Assembly (NCBI RefSeq): GCF_001544095.1
Contig: NZ_BCPT01000005.1
Span: 124,001-188,000, forward strand
Direction of reading: 5' to 3'
DNA length: 64,000 nucleotides
DNA from: Enterococcus casseliflavus NBRC 100478
GTDB lineage: Bacteria > Bacillota > Bacilli > Lactobacillales > Enterococcaceae
In this document: positions 27,594 through 37,894 of the stretch, piece after piece
Position numbering within the stretch: position 1 is the first letter of the stretch
Layout of the letters: each line of letters begins with the position of its first letter
Translations under genes and position numbers: made by a program
The notes under the pieces: generated by a model
What the model was told of the DNA's origin: nothing
What the model saw: the letters and a program-made list of their open reading frames with translations, nothing else
The model's database searches: none

Positions 27594-28331
27594 TTAATGA
27601 TTGCTGACTTTGCTCAAGAATTGTTTTGCACGTTCGTCTCTTGGTGCATCAAAGAATCCATCGACATCGCGCCGATCCTCTAGGACTTGTCCTTCCGCCA
27701 TAAAGACGATTCGATCTGCTACTTCACGGGCAAAGCTCATTTCATGGGTAACAACGATCATGGACATGCCTTCACTGGCAATTTTTTTCATGACATCCAA
27801 GACATCACCAATCATTTCTGGATCCAATGCTGACGTTGGCTCATCAAAAAGCAGCATTTCTGGTTTCATCGCAAGCCCTCTGGCAATTGCGACCCGCTGC
27901 TGTTGTCCGCCAGATAACATGGAAGGATAGGAATCTTTTTTATCTAACATCCCTACCCGATCAAGAAGCTTTTCCGCCAAATTGATGGCTTCTTGCTCAT
28001 TTTGTTTTAATACTTTGATTGGTGCCAACGTAATGTTTTCTAACACGGTTTTATTTGGATACAAATTGAAATGTTGAAACACCATGCCGATGTTTTTTCT
28101 AATTTCTGTCATTTTGACATCTTTGTCAAACAAGTTCTTGCCATTGACCAATAATTGACCACCTGAAATGGTTTCTAGACCATTAATCGTACGGAGCATT
28201 GTACTTTTACCAGATCCTGAAGGTCCGATAACAACAACGACCTCACCTTTTTCAAATTCAAGGTTGATGTTTTTTAATGCATGGAACTTTCCGTAATATT
28301 TCTCTACGTTCTTAAATTCGATCATTGCCAT
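27594..28331 (-). CDS. glnQ: Amino-acid ABC transporter ATPase (GlnQ-like)
   Basis: A 245-residue ABC ATPase. Walker A is GPSGSGKST, Q-loop MVFQHFNLYPN, signature LSGGQQQR, Walker B LLFDEPTSALDP and H-loop VVTHEMSFA. The sequence belongs to the polar amino-acid group (GlnQ/HisP). First gene of the operon; the ATG at 28331 is nine bases after AGGAG. Confidence 0.93.
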   Translation of the reverse strand: MAMIEFKNVEKYYGKFHALKNINLEFEKGEVVVVIGPSGSGKSTMLRTINGLETISGGQLLVNGKNLFDKDVKMTEIRKNIGMVFQHFNLYPNKTVLENITLAPIKVLKQNEQEAINLAEKLLDRVGMLDKKDSYPSMLSGGQQQRVAIARGLAMKPEMLLFDEPTSALDPEMIGDVLDVMKKIASEGMSMIVVTHEMSFAREVADRIVFMAEGQVLEDRRDVDGFFDAPRDERAKQFLSKVSNH

Positions 28332-28390
28332 TGATTCACACTCCTAGCTTTTTTTAAAATTAAATGAGTAATTGGAAAGATTTGATTCAT

Positions 28391-28420
28391 ATTATAGCTC
28401 AATCTTTTTTCATTTGTAAA
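28391..28420 (-). promoter_or_regulatory. Predicted promoter of glnQHMP-like operon
   Basis: Minus strand TTTACA, 18-base spacer, perfect TATAAT, about 60 bases before the glnQ start. Confidence 0.75.
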
Positions 28421-28536
28421 GGTGCTTTTCCAATGTTCCCCCCTTATTTCTGAAAAGACAAGTGCTATTTTACTTTGATGTGAGGTTTTTGTCCATGAAA
28501 ATTTTTCTCACCCCATCAGATCACAAGGAGAACCGG

Positions 28537-28565
28537 TTGTTTCTTTTGCTAAAAAAAGGTAAGAT
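28537..28565 (+). promoter_or_regulatory. Predicted promoter of trpS
   Basis: TTGTTT, 17-base spacer, TAAGAT. No T-box or other leader structure follows. Confidence 0.55.
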
Positions 28566-28598
28566 AAACCATATAACAAAGGAAAAGGTGGAAAAAAA

Positions 28599-29606
28599 GT
28601 GAATACGATTTTAACTGGCGACCGCCCAACTGGCAAATTGCATCTTGGCCATTATGTGGGGTCTTTAAAAAAACGGGTCGAAATGCAAGCTGACCCTGAA
28701 AATCAGCTTTATATCATGGTCGCTGACATGCAGGCACTAACAGATAATGCGAAAACACCTGAGAAGGTCTCAGCGAATATTTTAGAAGTTGCTTTGGATT
28801 ATTTAGCCGTTGGATTGGATCCTGCAAAAACAACGATGTTTATTCAATCGCAAATCCCTCAGCTCTCTGAATTGACGATGTATTATCTCAATCTAGTCAG
28901 TGTTGCTCGAGTACGACGCAATCCAACTGTTAAAGCCGAAATTGAACAAAAAAAATTTGGTGAAGGCGTCCCTTCTGGTTTCTTCATCTATCCTGTCTCT
29001 CAAGCAGCGGATATCACCGCTTTTAAAGCAAATTTAGTTCCCGTTGGAGAAGATCAAAAACCAATGCTGGAACAAACGCAAGAAATCGTGCATAGTTTTA
29101 ATTCTACGTATAGTGAAGTATTAGTCGAACCAAAAGCGGTTTTACCGCCAAAAGGCATGGGACGTTTAGCGGGGATCGATGGGAACGGGAAAATGAGTAA
29201 ATCACTGAACAATGGTATTTACTTAGCTGATCCAGCCGATGTATTACAAAAGAAAGTGATGAGTATGTACACGGACCCAAATCACATTCATGTCAACGAC
29301 CCTGGACAAGTCGAAGGCAATATGGTCTTTACGTATCTTGATGTATTTGGCACTGAAAAAGAAAAAATTGCTGAATTAAAAGAACATTACACCCGTGGTG
29401 GACTAGGCGATGTCAAAATCAAACGCTATTTGATCGATGTTCTGGAAGCCGAATTTGCACCGATTCGTGAACGCCGTGAAGCTTTTGCCAAAGATCCCGG
29501 TGAAGTGATGAACTTATTAAAACTTGGTAGTGAAAAAGCAGAACAAGTTGCCGCCCAAACGTTAGCTGAAGTCAAAAATGCAATGGGCATCAATTACTTC
29601 GCCTAA
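28599..29606 (+). CDS. trpS: Tryptophanyl-tRNA synthetase
   Basis: A 335-residue class I synthetase. The HIGH-type motif is [11 protein letters not shown] and the KMSKS motif [20 protein letters not shown] binds substrate. The start is GTG at 28599 after AAAGGTGGAAAAAAA. Sequence style ([21 protein letters not shown]) is that of the longer Lactobacillales TrpS group. Single gene with terminator. Confidence 0.95.
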   Translation: MNTILTGDRPTGKLHLGHYVGSLKKRVEMQADPENQLYIMVADMQALTDNAKTPEKVSANILEVALDYLAVGLDPAKTTMFIQSQIPQLSELTMYYLNLVSVARVRRNPTVKAEIEQKKFGEGVPSGFFIYPVSQAADITAFKANLVPVGEDQKPMLEQTQEIVHSFNSTYSEVLVEPKAVLPPKGMGRLAGIDGNGKMSKSLNNGIYLADPADVLQKKVMSMYTDPNHIHVNDPGQVEGNMVFTYLDVFGTEKEKIAELKEHYTRGGLGDVKIKRYLIDVLEAEFAPIRERREAFAKDPGEVMNLLKLGSEKAEQVAAQTLAEVKNAMGINYFA

Positions 29607-29635
29607 AAAAACAAGCCTTTACGGCTTGTTTTTTT
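29605..29635 (+). terminator. Terminator of trpS
   Basis: AAACAAGCC TTTAC GGCTTGTTT followed by T run. Confidence 0.9.
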
Positions 29636-29636
29636 G

Positions 29637-29946
29637 TTTACAAATCGGAATGAATTCTTTCATACAAAACCTATGTGCCAACTATGTGTTAGATTTCACG
29701 AGAACCCTTCCTCCCCAGACTGACACTTTGTGTAATTTGATTTGATGCTGTTTCTTGCACAAAAACCAAGAGAGCTGTCCTAAAAAATATCTTCATAAAA
29801 TGTGGATTAGAAAATGCATTTTTTCAACCTTGCCAGTGTTTAAAAAAAGTTGTACCAAAAAAGCTGGATTGCCTTCTATAGAGAAATCTTTTACGGCTTT
29901 CACTCAACTCCTCACATTCTTGTGTCATCTGAGCATCTATTATAAT
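29637..29946. other. About 310-base intergenic stretch with no supported feature
   Basis: Between the trpS and pheT terminators I see no tRNA, promoter pair or ribosome site. The open frame from 29755 has no Shine-Dalgarno sequence and runs through the pheT terminator, so I do not call it. A TATTATAATAG at 29938 is a possible lone -10. Confidence 0.5.
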
Positions 29947-29947
29947 A

Positions 29948-30000
29948 GTAGAAAACGTTCCCCACCCAACTTCTTTGTATGGTGGAGAACGTTTTTCTAC
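29948..30000 (-). terminator. Terminator of pheST
   Basis: GTAGAAAAACGTTCTCCACC / GGTGGGGAACGTTTTCTAC on the minus strand, eight bases after the pheT stop. Confidence 0.75.
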
Positions 30001-30008
30001 TTATTTGA

Positions 30009-32429
30009 TTAGCGGATTTCTGCTTGAACTTTTTCTTCTAAGTTACGAGTAATTTTCGCTATTGCTTGATTGATCTCTTCATCCGTCAGGGTAGCTTCTG
30101 GATTGCTAAAGGTCAGGCTATACCCTAATGATTTTTTGCCTGCTTCGATGTTTTTCCCTTGATAAACATCGAATAAACGAATCGCACTTAAGAAGCGACC
30201 GGCACTTTCGCGAATGATCTCCATCACGGACTGGTTATCGATCGTTTCATCAAGCAAGAGTGCCATATCCCGCGTTACTGATGGGAACTTAGAAACTGGT
30301 TGATAAACCAATTGTTCTGTTTTCGCTGCTAACAGTTGATCTAAGTTCAATTCAGCAACATAGGTTTCACTCACTTCATAATCTTTGGCGATCGATGGGT
30401 GGACTTGTCCCAAGAAGCCGATTTCTTGGTCATCTAACAAGATCATTGCCGTACGGCCAGGATGCATCTCTTTGAGGGCTGCCGTTTTTTGATATCGAAT
30501 ACGGTCGGTTAATGCCAACGAATCAAATAGATTTTCTAAAATGCCTTTCAAATGGAAGAAATCAACTTTTTGAGCTTGGGTTTGCCAGTCTTTCTCATGG
30601 ATATTTCCTGTCAAAGCTAGCCCTAAGTGATTGACTTCTGTTGGCAGCTCGTGCTTACTGTCGCCTGTTTGATAGAAGACGCGACCAATTTCATACAAAG
30701 CAACACGATTGTTTTTACGTGCCAAATTGTACGCAACGTCGTCTAACAAGCCTGAAATCAGATTCAACCGCAAGACGGCACGCTCTTCGGTCATTGGCCA
30801 ATCCAATCGAGTCACTTGGCTCGATTTATCCGTAAATTGTTGTGCCTTCTCTTCAGTGGTCAAAGCATAGCTGATGGCTTCACTGACCCCGTTGCCTTCC
30901 AATAGTGTCCGAACTTCTCTAATCAGACGTTGAGTTTTGGTTAGATGACCGGCAACCGTTTCTCCTTGCGGTAAAGTCGATGGCAAACGATCATAACCGT
31001 AAATACGCGCCACTTCTTCAATGATATCTGCTTCGATCGTAATATCCCAACGACGAGGTGGGACAGAAACAATATAGCTGTCTGCTTCTTGACGATGACC
31101 AAAGCCTAATGCATCAAAGATTTCTTGCACTTCTTCATCAGTGATTTCTGTGCCTAAATAGCTATTGATTCGAGCTAAAGTGATTGTAACCTCCACAGGT
31201 TCTACAGCTACTTGGGAACCTATTACTGCCCCTTTTAAGACCGTTCCGCCAGCAAGTTTTGCAATCAGTGCTGCTGCTGCATCACAAGCTTTTGCAACCG
31301 TTGCTTGGTTGATCCCTTTTTCAAAACGAGCAGAGGACTCACTTCTTAAATTGAATTTCTTTGAGGTTAAACGAATCGCTAATGGATCGAACAACGCCGC
31401 TTCTAAAGCGACTGTGGTCGTTGTTTCCGTGATTTCAGAATCAAGCCCTCCCATGACGCCTGCGAGCGCAACGGGTGTCGTTCCGTTGGTGATAACGATG
31501 TCTTCTGATGAGAGCTGACGTGTTTCTCCATCTAAGGTAACCAGGCTTTCATTTTCTTTGCCGCGACGTACCAGTATTTCCTTGCTGTCTAGCTTTTGAT
31601 AATCAAAAGCATGCAAAGGTTGGCCAAATAATAGTAAGATATAATTTGTCACGTCCACGACATTGTTGATTGGACGAATGCCTTCATTCATCAAGCGATT
31701 TTGCAGCCATTGTGGACTTGGGGCGATCGTTACACCATCAATGATTCGAATTTGGTAGGCGGGTGCATCGGTTGCTTCCGTGACCTTCACCTGAATTTTA
31801 TCGGCAGCAGCTACTTCACTTTCATTAAGCGCAATTTCAGGAAACTTCGGTGTTTGCCGATAGATGGCACCGACTTCATAAGCAACCCCCCGCATGCTCA
31901 ACGCATCCGCGCGGTTCGGAGTGATCGATAATTCGATAATGTGATCATCCATATCGAGATAAGGAAAAACCGGTGTTCCTACTTCTGCTTCTGCTGGTAA
32001 ATAATAGATTCCTTCTGCGTATTCTTTGGGGATTACACTATCAGCATATCCCAATTCTTGCAATGAACAAATCATGCCGTTCGAAACTTCTCCCCGCATC
32101 TTGCCCTTTTTGATTTTTACATTGCCCGCGATTCGAGAGCCTGGTAATGCCACGATGACTTTGATGCCGCTTTTGACATTTGGTGCCCCACAAACGATTT
32201 GCGTGTCTTCTTCCTCACCAATATTTACTTGGCAAATCGATAGATGATCAGAATCTGGATGTGGTCGGCAGTCGGTCACTTCTCCGACAACGATTTTTTT
32301 TAAACCCTCTTCAGGCACGTCAATACCTTCGACTTCGATCCCGGTCACTGACATTTTGTCCGCCAGCTCTTTTGGTGTGATCTCAGACAGATCAAGGTAT
32401 TCATTTAACCATTTGTACGATACTAACAT
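30009..32429 (-). CDS. pheT: Phenylalanyl-tRNA synthetase beta subunit
   Basis: An 806-residue subunit of the alpha2-beta2 synthetase. Domains in order: N-terminal B1, tRNA-binding EMAP-like domain (residues about 40-150, [22 protein letters not shown]), B3/B4 editing domain (around [25 protein letters not shown]), B5, the catalytic-like domain, and the C-terminal ferredoxin-like anticodon domain ([19 protein letters not shown]). The start codon touches the pheS stop as TAAATG. Length normal. Confidence 0.96.
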   Translation of the reverse strand: MLVSYKWLNEYLDLSEITPKELADKMSVTGIEVEGIDVPEEGLKKIVVGEVTDCRPHPDSDHLSICQVNIGEEEDTQIVCGAPNVKSGIKVIVALPGSRIAGNVKIKKGKMRGEVSNGMICSLQELGYADSVIPKEYAEGIYYLPAEAEVGTPVFPYLDMDDHIIELSITPNRADALSMRGVAYEVGAIYRQTPKFPEIALNESEVAAADKIQVKVTEATDAPAYQIRIIDGVTIAPSPQWLQNRLMNEGIRPINNVVDVTNYILLLFGQPLHAFDYQKLDSKEILVRRGKENESLVTLDGETRQLSSEDIVITNGTTPVALAGVMGGLDSEITETTTTVALEAALFDPLAIRLTSKKFNLRSESSARFEKGINQATVAKACDAAAALIAKLAGGTVLKGAVIGSQVAVEPVEVTITLARINSYLGTEITDEEVQEIFDALGFGHRQEADSYIVSVPPRRWDITIEADIIEEVARIYGYDRLPSTLPQGETVAGHLTKTQRLIREVRTLLEGNGVSEAISYALTTEEKAQQFTDKSSQVTRLDWPMTEERAVLRLNLISGLLDDVAYNLARKNNRVALYEIGRVFYQTGDSKHELPTEVNHLGLALTGNIHEKDWQTQAQKVDFFHLKGILENLFDSLALTDRIRYQKTAALKEMHPGRTAMILLDDQEIGFLGQVHPSIAKDYEVSETYVAELNLDQLLAAKTEQLVYQPVSKFPSVTRDMALLLDETIDNQSVMEIIRESAGRFLSAIRLFDVYQGKNIEAGKKSLGYSLTFSNPEATLTDEEINQAIAKITRNLEEKVQAEIR

Positions 32430-33476
32430 TTATTGTTCCCCCTTGAACTGGCGAATGAAACGCACATCATTTTGATAGAATTGGCGAATGTCGTTTACGC
32501 CGTAGCGCAGCATTGCCACTCGATCAGGACCTAAACCAAAAGCAAATCCTGAATATTGGGTTGGATCGATCCCTGACATTTCTAAGACGTTAGGATGCAC
32601 CATTCCAGCACCGAGGATCTCGATCCAGCCAGTTTGTTTACAAACGTTACAACCCGCCCCACCGCACTTGAAGCAGCTGACATCAACTTCGACCGATGGT
32701 TCAGTGAAAGGGAAATAGCTTGGTCGCAAGCGAATTTGGCGGTCTTCACCAAACATTTTTTGCATCATGACTTCTAAGGTTCCTTTTAAGTCACCCATCG
32801 TAATATTTTTATCGATCACCAAGCCTTCAATTTGATGGAATTGGTGGCTATGGGTCGCATCATCTGTGTCACGACGGAAAACTTTCCCTGGTGAGATCAT
32901 CCGCAGCGGCCCTTTAGAAAAATCATGAGTCTCCATTGTTCGCGCTTGCACTGGTGACGTATGGGTCCGAATCAGCACTTCCTCTGAAATATAAAAAGTA
33001 TCCTGCATGTCTCTGGCTGGATGATCTTTTGGCAGATTCATCCGTTCGAAATTGTAATGATCTTTTTCCACTTCGTAGCCTTCAACTACTTGGTAGCCCA
33101 TACCAACAAAGATATCTTCGATTTCTTCCATGATTTGCGTTAGCACATGGCGTGTTCCTCGGTCCATCTTTTTACCAGGCAAAGTCACGTCGATGGATTC
33201 TTCAGCAAGGGCTTTTTCCAAGTTTGCTGCTTCGATAGACGATTTTGCTTCTTCGATCGCTTCTGTCAAGATATCACGAATCTCGTTGGCATAGCTCCCC
33301 ACCTTCGGCCGTTCTTCCGCAGAAAGATCTTTCATCCCCCGTAGAACTTCAGTAATGGGACCTTTTTTTCCAAGCACTTCCACTCGAATCTGATTCAAGT
33401 CATTCATGGTTGGACTTTCTTTGATTTTAAGCAATGTCGTTTCCTTCAATGCTTCTAATTTTTCTTGTAAAGACAT
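32430..33476 (-). CDS. pheS: Phenylalanyl-tRNA synthetase alpha subunit
   Basis: A 348-residue class II catalytic subunit. An N-terminal coiled coil (residues 1-85) binds tRNA; motif 2 is [10 protein letters not shown] with [21 protein letters not shown]; motif 3 is [18 protein letters not shown]. The cysteine set [17 protein letters not shown] is the small knuckle of bacterial PheS. The start at 33476 follows AGAAGGAGGAAACAC. Translation starts below a T-box leader, so uncharged tRNA-Phe should raise expression of pheST. Confidence 0.96.
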   Translation of the reverse strand: MSLQEKLEALKETTLLKIKESPTMNDLNQIRVEVLGKKGPITEVLRGMKDLSAEERPKVGSYANEIRDILTEAIEEAKSSIEAANLEKALAEESIDVTLPGKKMDRGTRHVLTQIMEEIEDIFVGMGYQVVEGYEVEKDHYNFERMNLPKDHPARDMQDTFYISEEVLIRTHTSPVQARTMETHDFSKGPLRMISPGKVFRRDTDDATHSHQFHQIEGLVIDKNITMGDLKGTLEVMMQKMFGEDRQIRLRPSYFPFTEPSVEVDVSCFKCGGAGCNVCKQTGWIEILGAGMVHPNVLEMSGIDPTQYSGFAFGLGPDRVAMLRYGVNDIRQFYQNDVRFIRQFKGEQ

Positions 33477-33551
33477 GTGTTTCCTCCTTCTATACAGTGA
33501 ATAGTGTAAAAAACGATTTGACTGGAAAAAGTGACGATCTTTTGATAAAAA

Positions 33552-33797
33552 GACAAAAAAAGACGTCATCCCTAAAAAAAGGAACGACGTCTCGTGTTAC
33601 CATCCTCATTCGCGGAAAGTTCCGCGCACTCACTTCGGCTAACGACAGCAACACTGCCGACTGATTGTTCTCAGCAAGCTCCAGAAGTGAAATTCATTTT
33701 TCGAATACAGGACTTGCTTTCAGTCTGTGACAAGTCTCCCTTTTTCTGATCCAGCCAAATTACTAGTTTCTATCAACGCTTTTTTTACTATTCATTT
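33552..33797 (-). ncRNA. T-box leader of pheST (phenylalanine)
   Basis: The minus strand between promoter and pheS holds a T-box riboswitch. The tRNA-acceptor bulge sequence AGGATGGTAACACG is at 33593-33606. It is followed by a terminator, GACGTCGTTCC / GGGATGACGTC and seven T (33555-33591). The upstream stem I region has GAATTTCAC, where TTC is the likely Phe specifier codon, and AGAAAAAGGGAGACT near its base. Binding of uncharged tRNA would favour the antiterminator. Confidence 0.88.
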
Positions 33798-33803
33798 AAG
33801 CTT

Positions 33804-33832
33804 AGTTTACCTAATTTCCGTTGAGAAATCAA
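33804..33832 (-). promoter_or_regulatory. Predicted promoter of pheST
   Basis: Minus strand TTGATT, 17-base spacer, TAAACT. Its -35 overlaps the stop codon of the HxlR gene. Confidence 0.65.
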
Positions 33833-34149
33833 CTGCATTCTTCCTCACGTACCCAGGTTTCTGCCCAACGCTTCACACTCATCATACTCTTTTCAAGAGC
33901 AATACCTCTTGGCGTCAAGCAGTAAAGATTGTTTTCTTTGCAGACAATTTCTTCCCGCTCTAATTCTTTCAAGCGTTCGACTAACACCCGATCACTCACT
34001 TGAGGAATCTTGTTTGCTAACTCAACAAATCTTTGTTTGCCGTCTTCAAGAAGGACATCAATGATCAAGCCGTTCCACTTTTTGCCTAAAATAGAAAAAG
34101 CTTTTTCAAATTTAGGACAAAGGGCATAATCCGATTCTACTTTTATCAT
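33829..34149 (-). CDS. HxlR-family redox regulator, YodB/CatR-like
   Basis: A 106-residue winged-helix regulator of the HxlR family. CPKFEKAFSILGKKWNGLII is strikingly like B. subtilis YodB (CPKMESAFSLLGKRWNG), and PQVSDRVLVERLKELE is the recognition helix. Cysteines are at 11, 70, 77 and 105; Cys11 and Cys105 are placed like Cys6 and Cys101 of YodB, which join in an intersubunit disulfide under quinone or diamide stress and release DNA. The promoter holds a CTTAC-N5-GTAAG repeat, suggesting autoregulation. A similar TACT-N7-AGTA repeat stands before the nitroreductase gene at 43953. No terminator is seen before pheS. Confidence 0.85.
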   Translation of the reverse strand: MIKVESDYALCPKFEKAFSILGKKWNGLIIDVLLEDGKQRFVELANKIPQVSDRVLVERLKELEREEIVCKENNLYCLTPRGIALEKSMMSVKRWAETWVREEECS

Positions 34150-34170
34150 TCTCCATCACCTCTTTTACCT

Positions 34171-34199
34171 ATTATAGCATATGACTTACGAAATGTAAG
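34171..34199 (-). promoter_or_regulatory. Promoter of the HxlR gene with overlapping inverted repeat
   Basis: Minus strand TTACAT, 16-base spacer, TGC-TATAAT (extended -10). The perfect repeat CTTAC ATTTC GTAAG at 34185-34199 covers the -35 and matches the TTAC-N5-GTAA form described for CatR of B. subtilis. Confidence 0.7.
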
Positions 34200-34216
34200 A
34201 AACTAGGATCGATCAG

Positions 34217-37200
34217 CTAGAATGCCACGATCATCTTAGGTTTTAACAGCACTAAATAGGTCTGTTTCACTGGTTTGTTCAATGCTTTCTCCAATGCTTG
34301 GCAATAGAGTTTTAATTGACCATAATATCGTTCGCGCATTTTCTGTTCAATCTGAGCCTGACTGCCGAACACATCATCTGTTTTAAAGTCATACAAAATG
34401 ATTTCATCCGCCAATTCAATATAGCCGTCAATAATACCATGGATCAAAAGTGGCGCATCTGGTTCGTCAAACCCTTCAAAGATCGTATCGGTCTCTTTTA
34501 GCATCGAAAACGGCTGCTCCCGCTTCACCACATCAGAGGATTGGTTCAGCAGTTCACCTAGTTCAGTTTGATAAAACCACAAAATACTCGATCGGTCAAT
34601 TTTTTTGGCGATTTCTTCAGAAAAAAATTGCTTTTTCACGAGTTCAGCAATCAGGAGCGCCAAAGTATCTTGTGTTGGCTTCATTCCTAAGGGGATCATT
34701 TGCAAAACCGTATGTGTTGCGGTTCCGATACTGCTGGCGAGAGGCTTCGTTTCTTGCAGAAATTTGGGTTTCGCCAATTCATCTTGTACGTAGCGATATT
34801 GCTGAGGATTCGTCTTCTCGGAAACCGACCGCCATTCCAACAAAGTGGTCTGTTGATCATCAGGATCGTTATAGAGTCTTTTCAATTCTGAAACAGATTG
34901 ATAACTAGTCGTTTGGGTCGCTTTTTGATAAGGATAGCGATAGGCTAGGCGTTTCAAAAGATCATCGATATTGCTATCTGGCGCAATCAATCGTTTAGGC
35001 TCCTCGACTGGCGCAAGGGTCTCTTGGACTTCTTGCGTGATCGTTTCTTGATTCCACCATGATAGACGAAAATGAGCAGGATGATCGATCGTCCGCTTGC
35101 GCTCTGACGCTTCGGAGAATACTGCTTCCATATCTGGATGGCGCATCAGTGTCCGTCCGACCCAATCCATCAAGCTCCCCCGAGCAACAAGGCGCAACGC
35201 TGGATCAAGAACCATCTCGGATTGTGTCAAGCCAGATTGCCACGTCTTAAAGGCATCCGCTTGATTTTTATAGGAGCCTACTAAGAAAAGCTTCTGCTCT
35301 GCTCGTGTCAATGCTACGTATAATTTTCGCATCTCTTCTGACAAGGCTTTTTTCAAACGAACTTGCTTGATGGCTTGAAACGGCAGTGTTTCAAATTTAA
35401 GGTTTTCTGCGGGTTCCACATATTGGATCCCAGCCCCCAGCTGTTCTTCAAAGATATAGCGTTTTTGAAAATCTTGGTAATTAAAGAATTTTGTTGTATC
35501 CAATAAGAAGACTACAGGAAATTCCAAACCTTTACTTGCATGGACGGTCATCACACGAACTGCATCTTCTACTGGTGTAGCTAATGGCTCTGCCAAGTCC
35601 TTGTTTTTTTCTTGCATTTTTTCGATGAAGCGAATGAATTGGTACAACCCACGGAAACTGCTCTTTTCATATTTCTCCGCTCTGTGGACCAATGCCGCTA
35701 AATTGGCATAGCGCTGCTGACCTGCAGGCAGTCCCACGACATAATCCAAATAGGCAGTATCTTCATAGATTTGCCAAAGCAAGGTTGGGATTGGTAATCG
35801 TCGTGCTTCCTCTCGCCATTGTTCCAGTTTTGTTAAAAATCCATCCACCGTTTCCCACAAGGGTGACGCTTCTTGTTGCCCATGGTAATCCAATACTGCA
35901 TCGTAGTAGTCGCTGGAACGATTCGCTAAACGGATCTCAGCCAATTGATCTTCTGTTAGGCCGACGATTGGCGAACGCAAAACGGCCACAAGTGGGATAT
36001 CTTGGTACGGGTTATCAATGATCTGCAGCAAAGAAACGACGGTTTGGATCTCCGTTGCCTGAAAATAGTTTTGAGCATCATTGACCGCCATCGGAATCCC
36101 AAACTGCTTAAAGACATCTAAAATGACAAGATTGTTTTTACGTGTGGGGGTCAATAAGACGATGTCATTGTAAGTGATTGGTCGATTTGTTTTAGCTTTT
36201 TTGTCATAGATCATGAATTTTGATTCAATCAACTCTCGAATCTTCAAGGCAGTGATCTGCATTTCACCTTCTGTTTTGTCATCGATCAATTGTTCTTCGG
36301 ATTCATGCTCTTTTTCATATAACAAGAGCTCTGTGGCAAAGGCCTCGCTTTCTGGAAAATCAGGAAAACCGGTAATCAAGGCTGCCGCCTCATCGTAAGG
36401 GATTTGTCCAACCCTTTCATCCATCAGTTGTTGAAAAACTAGATTCGTAAAATCCAATACATCGGAACGAGAACGGAAATTTTCTGCTAAGACGATTCTT
36501 CGCCCACCATTCTCTGTTTCAAATGCCAAGTATTTTTCGATAAATAGCGTCGGATCTGCTAGTCGAAACGAATAGATCGACTGCTTCACATCCCCCACCA
36601 TAAACATATTGCCAGGGTTATGATCGACTTGTCTGACCCAATATAAAATTGCCTCTTGCAGCCGATTGACGTCTTGGTATTCATCGACTAAAACTTCTTC
36701 AAAGCGATCACGATAATAGGTCGACGCCTCACTTCCACTGCCATCTCCTTGTAAAATCTGCAAGGTGAAATGTTCCAAATCATTAAAGTCTAAACGGCCT
36801 TTTGAAAGCTTTCTTTCTTGAAATGCTTTCATAAATGCTTCGGTCATCGCTGCCATTTTTTCAACGACAGGTGCTGATCGATGAAGCAGCTCCATCATTT
36901 CAGCTGGTGGATACGGGAAGGTGGCTTTCAATTGCTCGACCAATTTTTTCGCATCATCGCGTAAGGGCTTGATTTCTTGGGACAATTCCTTTTGTTCTGG
37001 TTTGCGAAAAGCTGGGTAACGACCAAAACGCAATGTTTGGATCTGCTCATAGAATCCATCGACATCGTCTGCATCCAGCAGAGCCTTTAAGGTTTCCACC
37101 ATGCCCAATTCGGTATCGATCAACTGTGCTGCTTTTTCCATCGCTTCATCAGAACGGGCATAGTCTTGCGCCGCCTGCAGCAAATGCGCCGCTGTCTTCA

Positions 37201-37894
37201 AATTTTCTTGCAAACTCGGTTTGATTTGCGATTGATACAGGGTATTTTCAGCAAAGGTTTCTTTGCCGATATAGTGATCACTTAGATGGGCTAACCAGTT
37301 GACTGGATCTGGATTGGCTCGGGCAAAGTCATAAAGAGACAGGATCAGATCCCCGACGCCTTCATCAGAACGATCACTTGAAAAATTTTCCGTCAAACGA
37401 AAGAAGGCTTCATCATTGGCTTCATATTGTTGATCTCTCAGCTGTGTCCATATTTCTTCTTTCATCAATAAAATTTCGGTTTCATCGGTCATCATGCGGA
37501 AATTGGGATCTAAATCGATCAAATAATAAAAACGCCGAATCACAGTTAAACAAAACGCATGCAAGGTAGAAATGTTAGCTGTCGGCAACAGCTGCAGCTG
37601 ACGAACGAAGTGCTGGCGCTTTTGCTCGTCACTTTCTTGATTGATGGCCTGTTGCAATGCCACTTGAATCCGTTCTTTCATTTCTCGAGCAGCTGCTTCG
37701 GTAAAGGTTACGATCAGTAAAGAATCGATCGTCGTTCCTGCTTTTAGCTTTTCGATCACTCGCCGAACCAAAACGGTGGTTTTGCCTGAACCCGCTGAAG
37801 CGGAAACGAGGATATTATCCCCTTTATCAAAAATGGCTTGCCATTGGGTATCCGTAAAGGTTTCATTTTGCGGTTTTAAAGGGATCTTACTCAT
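34217..37894 (-). CDS. addA: ATP-dependent helicase/nuclease subunit A (AddA/RexA)
   Basis: A 1225-residue UvrD-type helicase and nuclease subunit for processing double-strand breaks before recombination. Walker A is SASAGSGKTTVLVRR, Walker B VLVDEYQDVN; other SF1 motifs include GDVKQSIYSFRLADP, VMTVHASKGLEF and KLYVALTRAEQKL. The C-terminal RecB-type nuclease has ILYDFKTDDV and YYGQLKLYCQALE. Its start overlaps the addB stop by eight bases, so the two are coupled. Called RexA in Lactococcus and Enterococcus. Confidence 0.96.
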   Translation of the reverse strand: MSKIPLKPQNETFTDTQWQAIFDKGDNILVSASAGSGKTTVLVRRVIEKLKAGTTIDSLLIVTFTEAAAREMKERIQVALQQAINQESDEQKRQHFVRQLQLLPTANISTLHAFCLTVIRRFYYLIDLDPNFRMMTDETEILLMKEEIWTQLRDQQYEANDEAFFRLTENFSSDRSDEGVGDLILSLYDFARANPDPVNWLAHLSDHYIGKETFAENTLYQSQIKPSLQENLKTAAHLLQAAQDYARSDEAMEKAAQLIDTELGMVETLKALLDADDVDGFYEQIQTLRFGRYPAFRKPEQKELSQEIKPLRDDAKKLVEQLKATFPYPPAEMMELLHRSAPVVEKMAAMTEAFMKAFQERKLSKGRLDFNDLEHFTLQILQGDGSGSEASTYYRDRFEEVLVDEYQDVNRLQEAILYWVRQVDHNPGNMFMVGDVKQSIYSFRLADPTLFIEKYLAFETENGGRRIVLAENFRSRSDVLDFTNLVFQQLMDERVGQIPYDEAAALITGFPDFPESEAFATELLLYEKEHESEEQLIDDKTEGEMQITALKIRELIESKFMIYDKKAKTNRPITYNDIVLLTPTRKNNLVILDVFKQFGIPMAVNDAQNYFQATEIQTVVSLLQIIDNPYQDIPLVAVLRSPIVGLTEDQLAEIRLANRSSDYYDAVLDYHGQQEASPLWETVDGFLTKLEQWREEARRLPIPTLLWQIYEDTAYLDYVVGLPAGQQRYANLAALVHRAEKYEKSSFRGLYQFIRFIEKMQEKNKDLAEPLATPVEDAVRVMTVHASKGLEFPVVFLLDTTKFFNYQDFQKRYIFEEQLGAGIQYVEPAENLKFETLPFQAIKQVRLKKALSEEMRKLYVALTRAEQKLFLVGSYKNQADAFKTWQSGLTQSEMVLDPALRLVARGSLMDWVGRTLMRHPDMEAVFSEASERKRTIDHPAHFRLSWWNQETITQEVQETLAPVEEPKRLIAPDSNIDDLLKRLAYRYPYQKATQTTSYQSVSELKRLYNDPDDQQTTLLEWRSVSEKTNPQQYRYVQDELAKPKFLQETKPLASSIGTATHTVLQMIPLGMKPTQDTLALLIAELVKKQFFSEEIAKKIDRSSILWFYQTELGELLNQSSDVVKREQPFSMLKETDTIFEGFDEPDAPLLIHGIIDGYIELADEIILYDFKTDDVFGSQAQIEQKMRERYYGQLKLYCQALEKALNKPVKQTYLVLLKPKMIVAF

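Noticed and set aside
28332-28598. T-box leader before trpS
   Set aside because: No GGTACC/GGTAACACG-type T-box sequence or terminator between promoter and gene.
29755-30012. 85-codon open frame between trpS and pheT
   Set aside because: No Shine-Dalgarno sequence, unusual Lys/Cys/Phe-rich composition, and it runs through the pheT terminator into the end of pheT.
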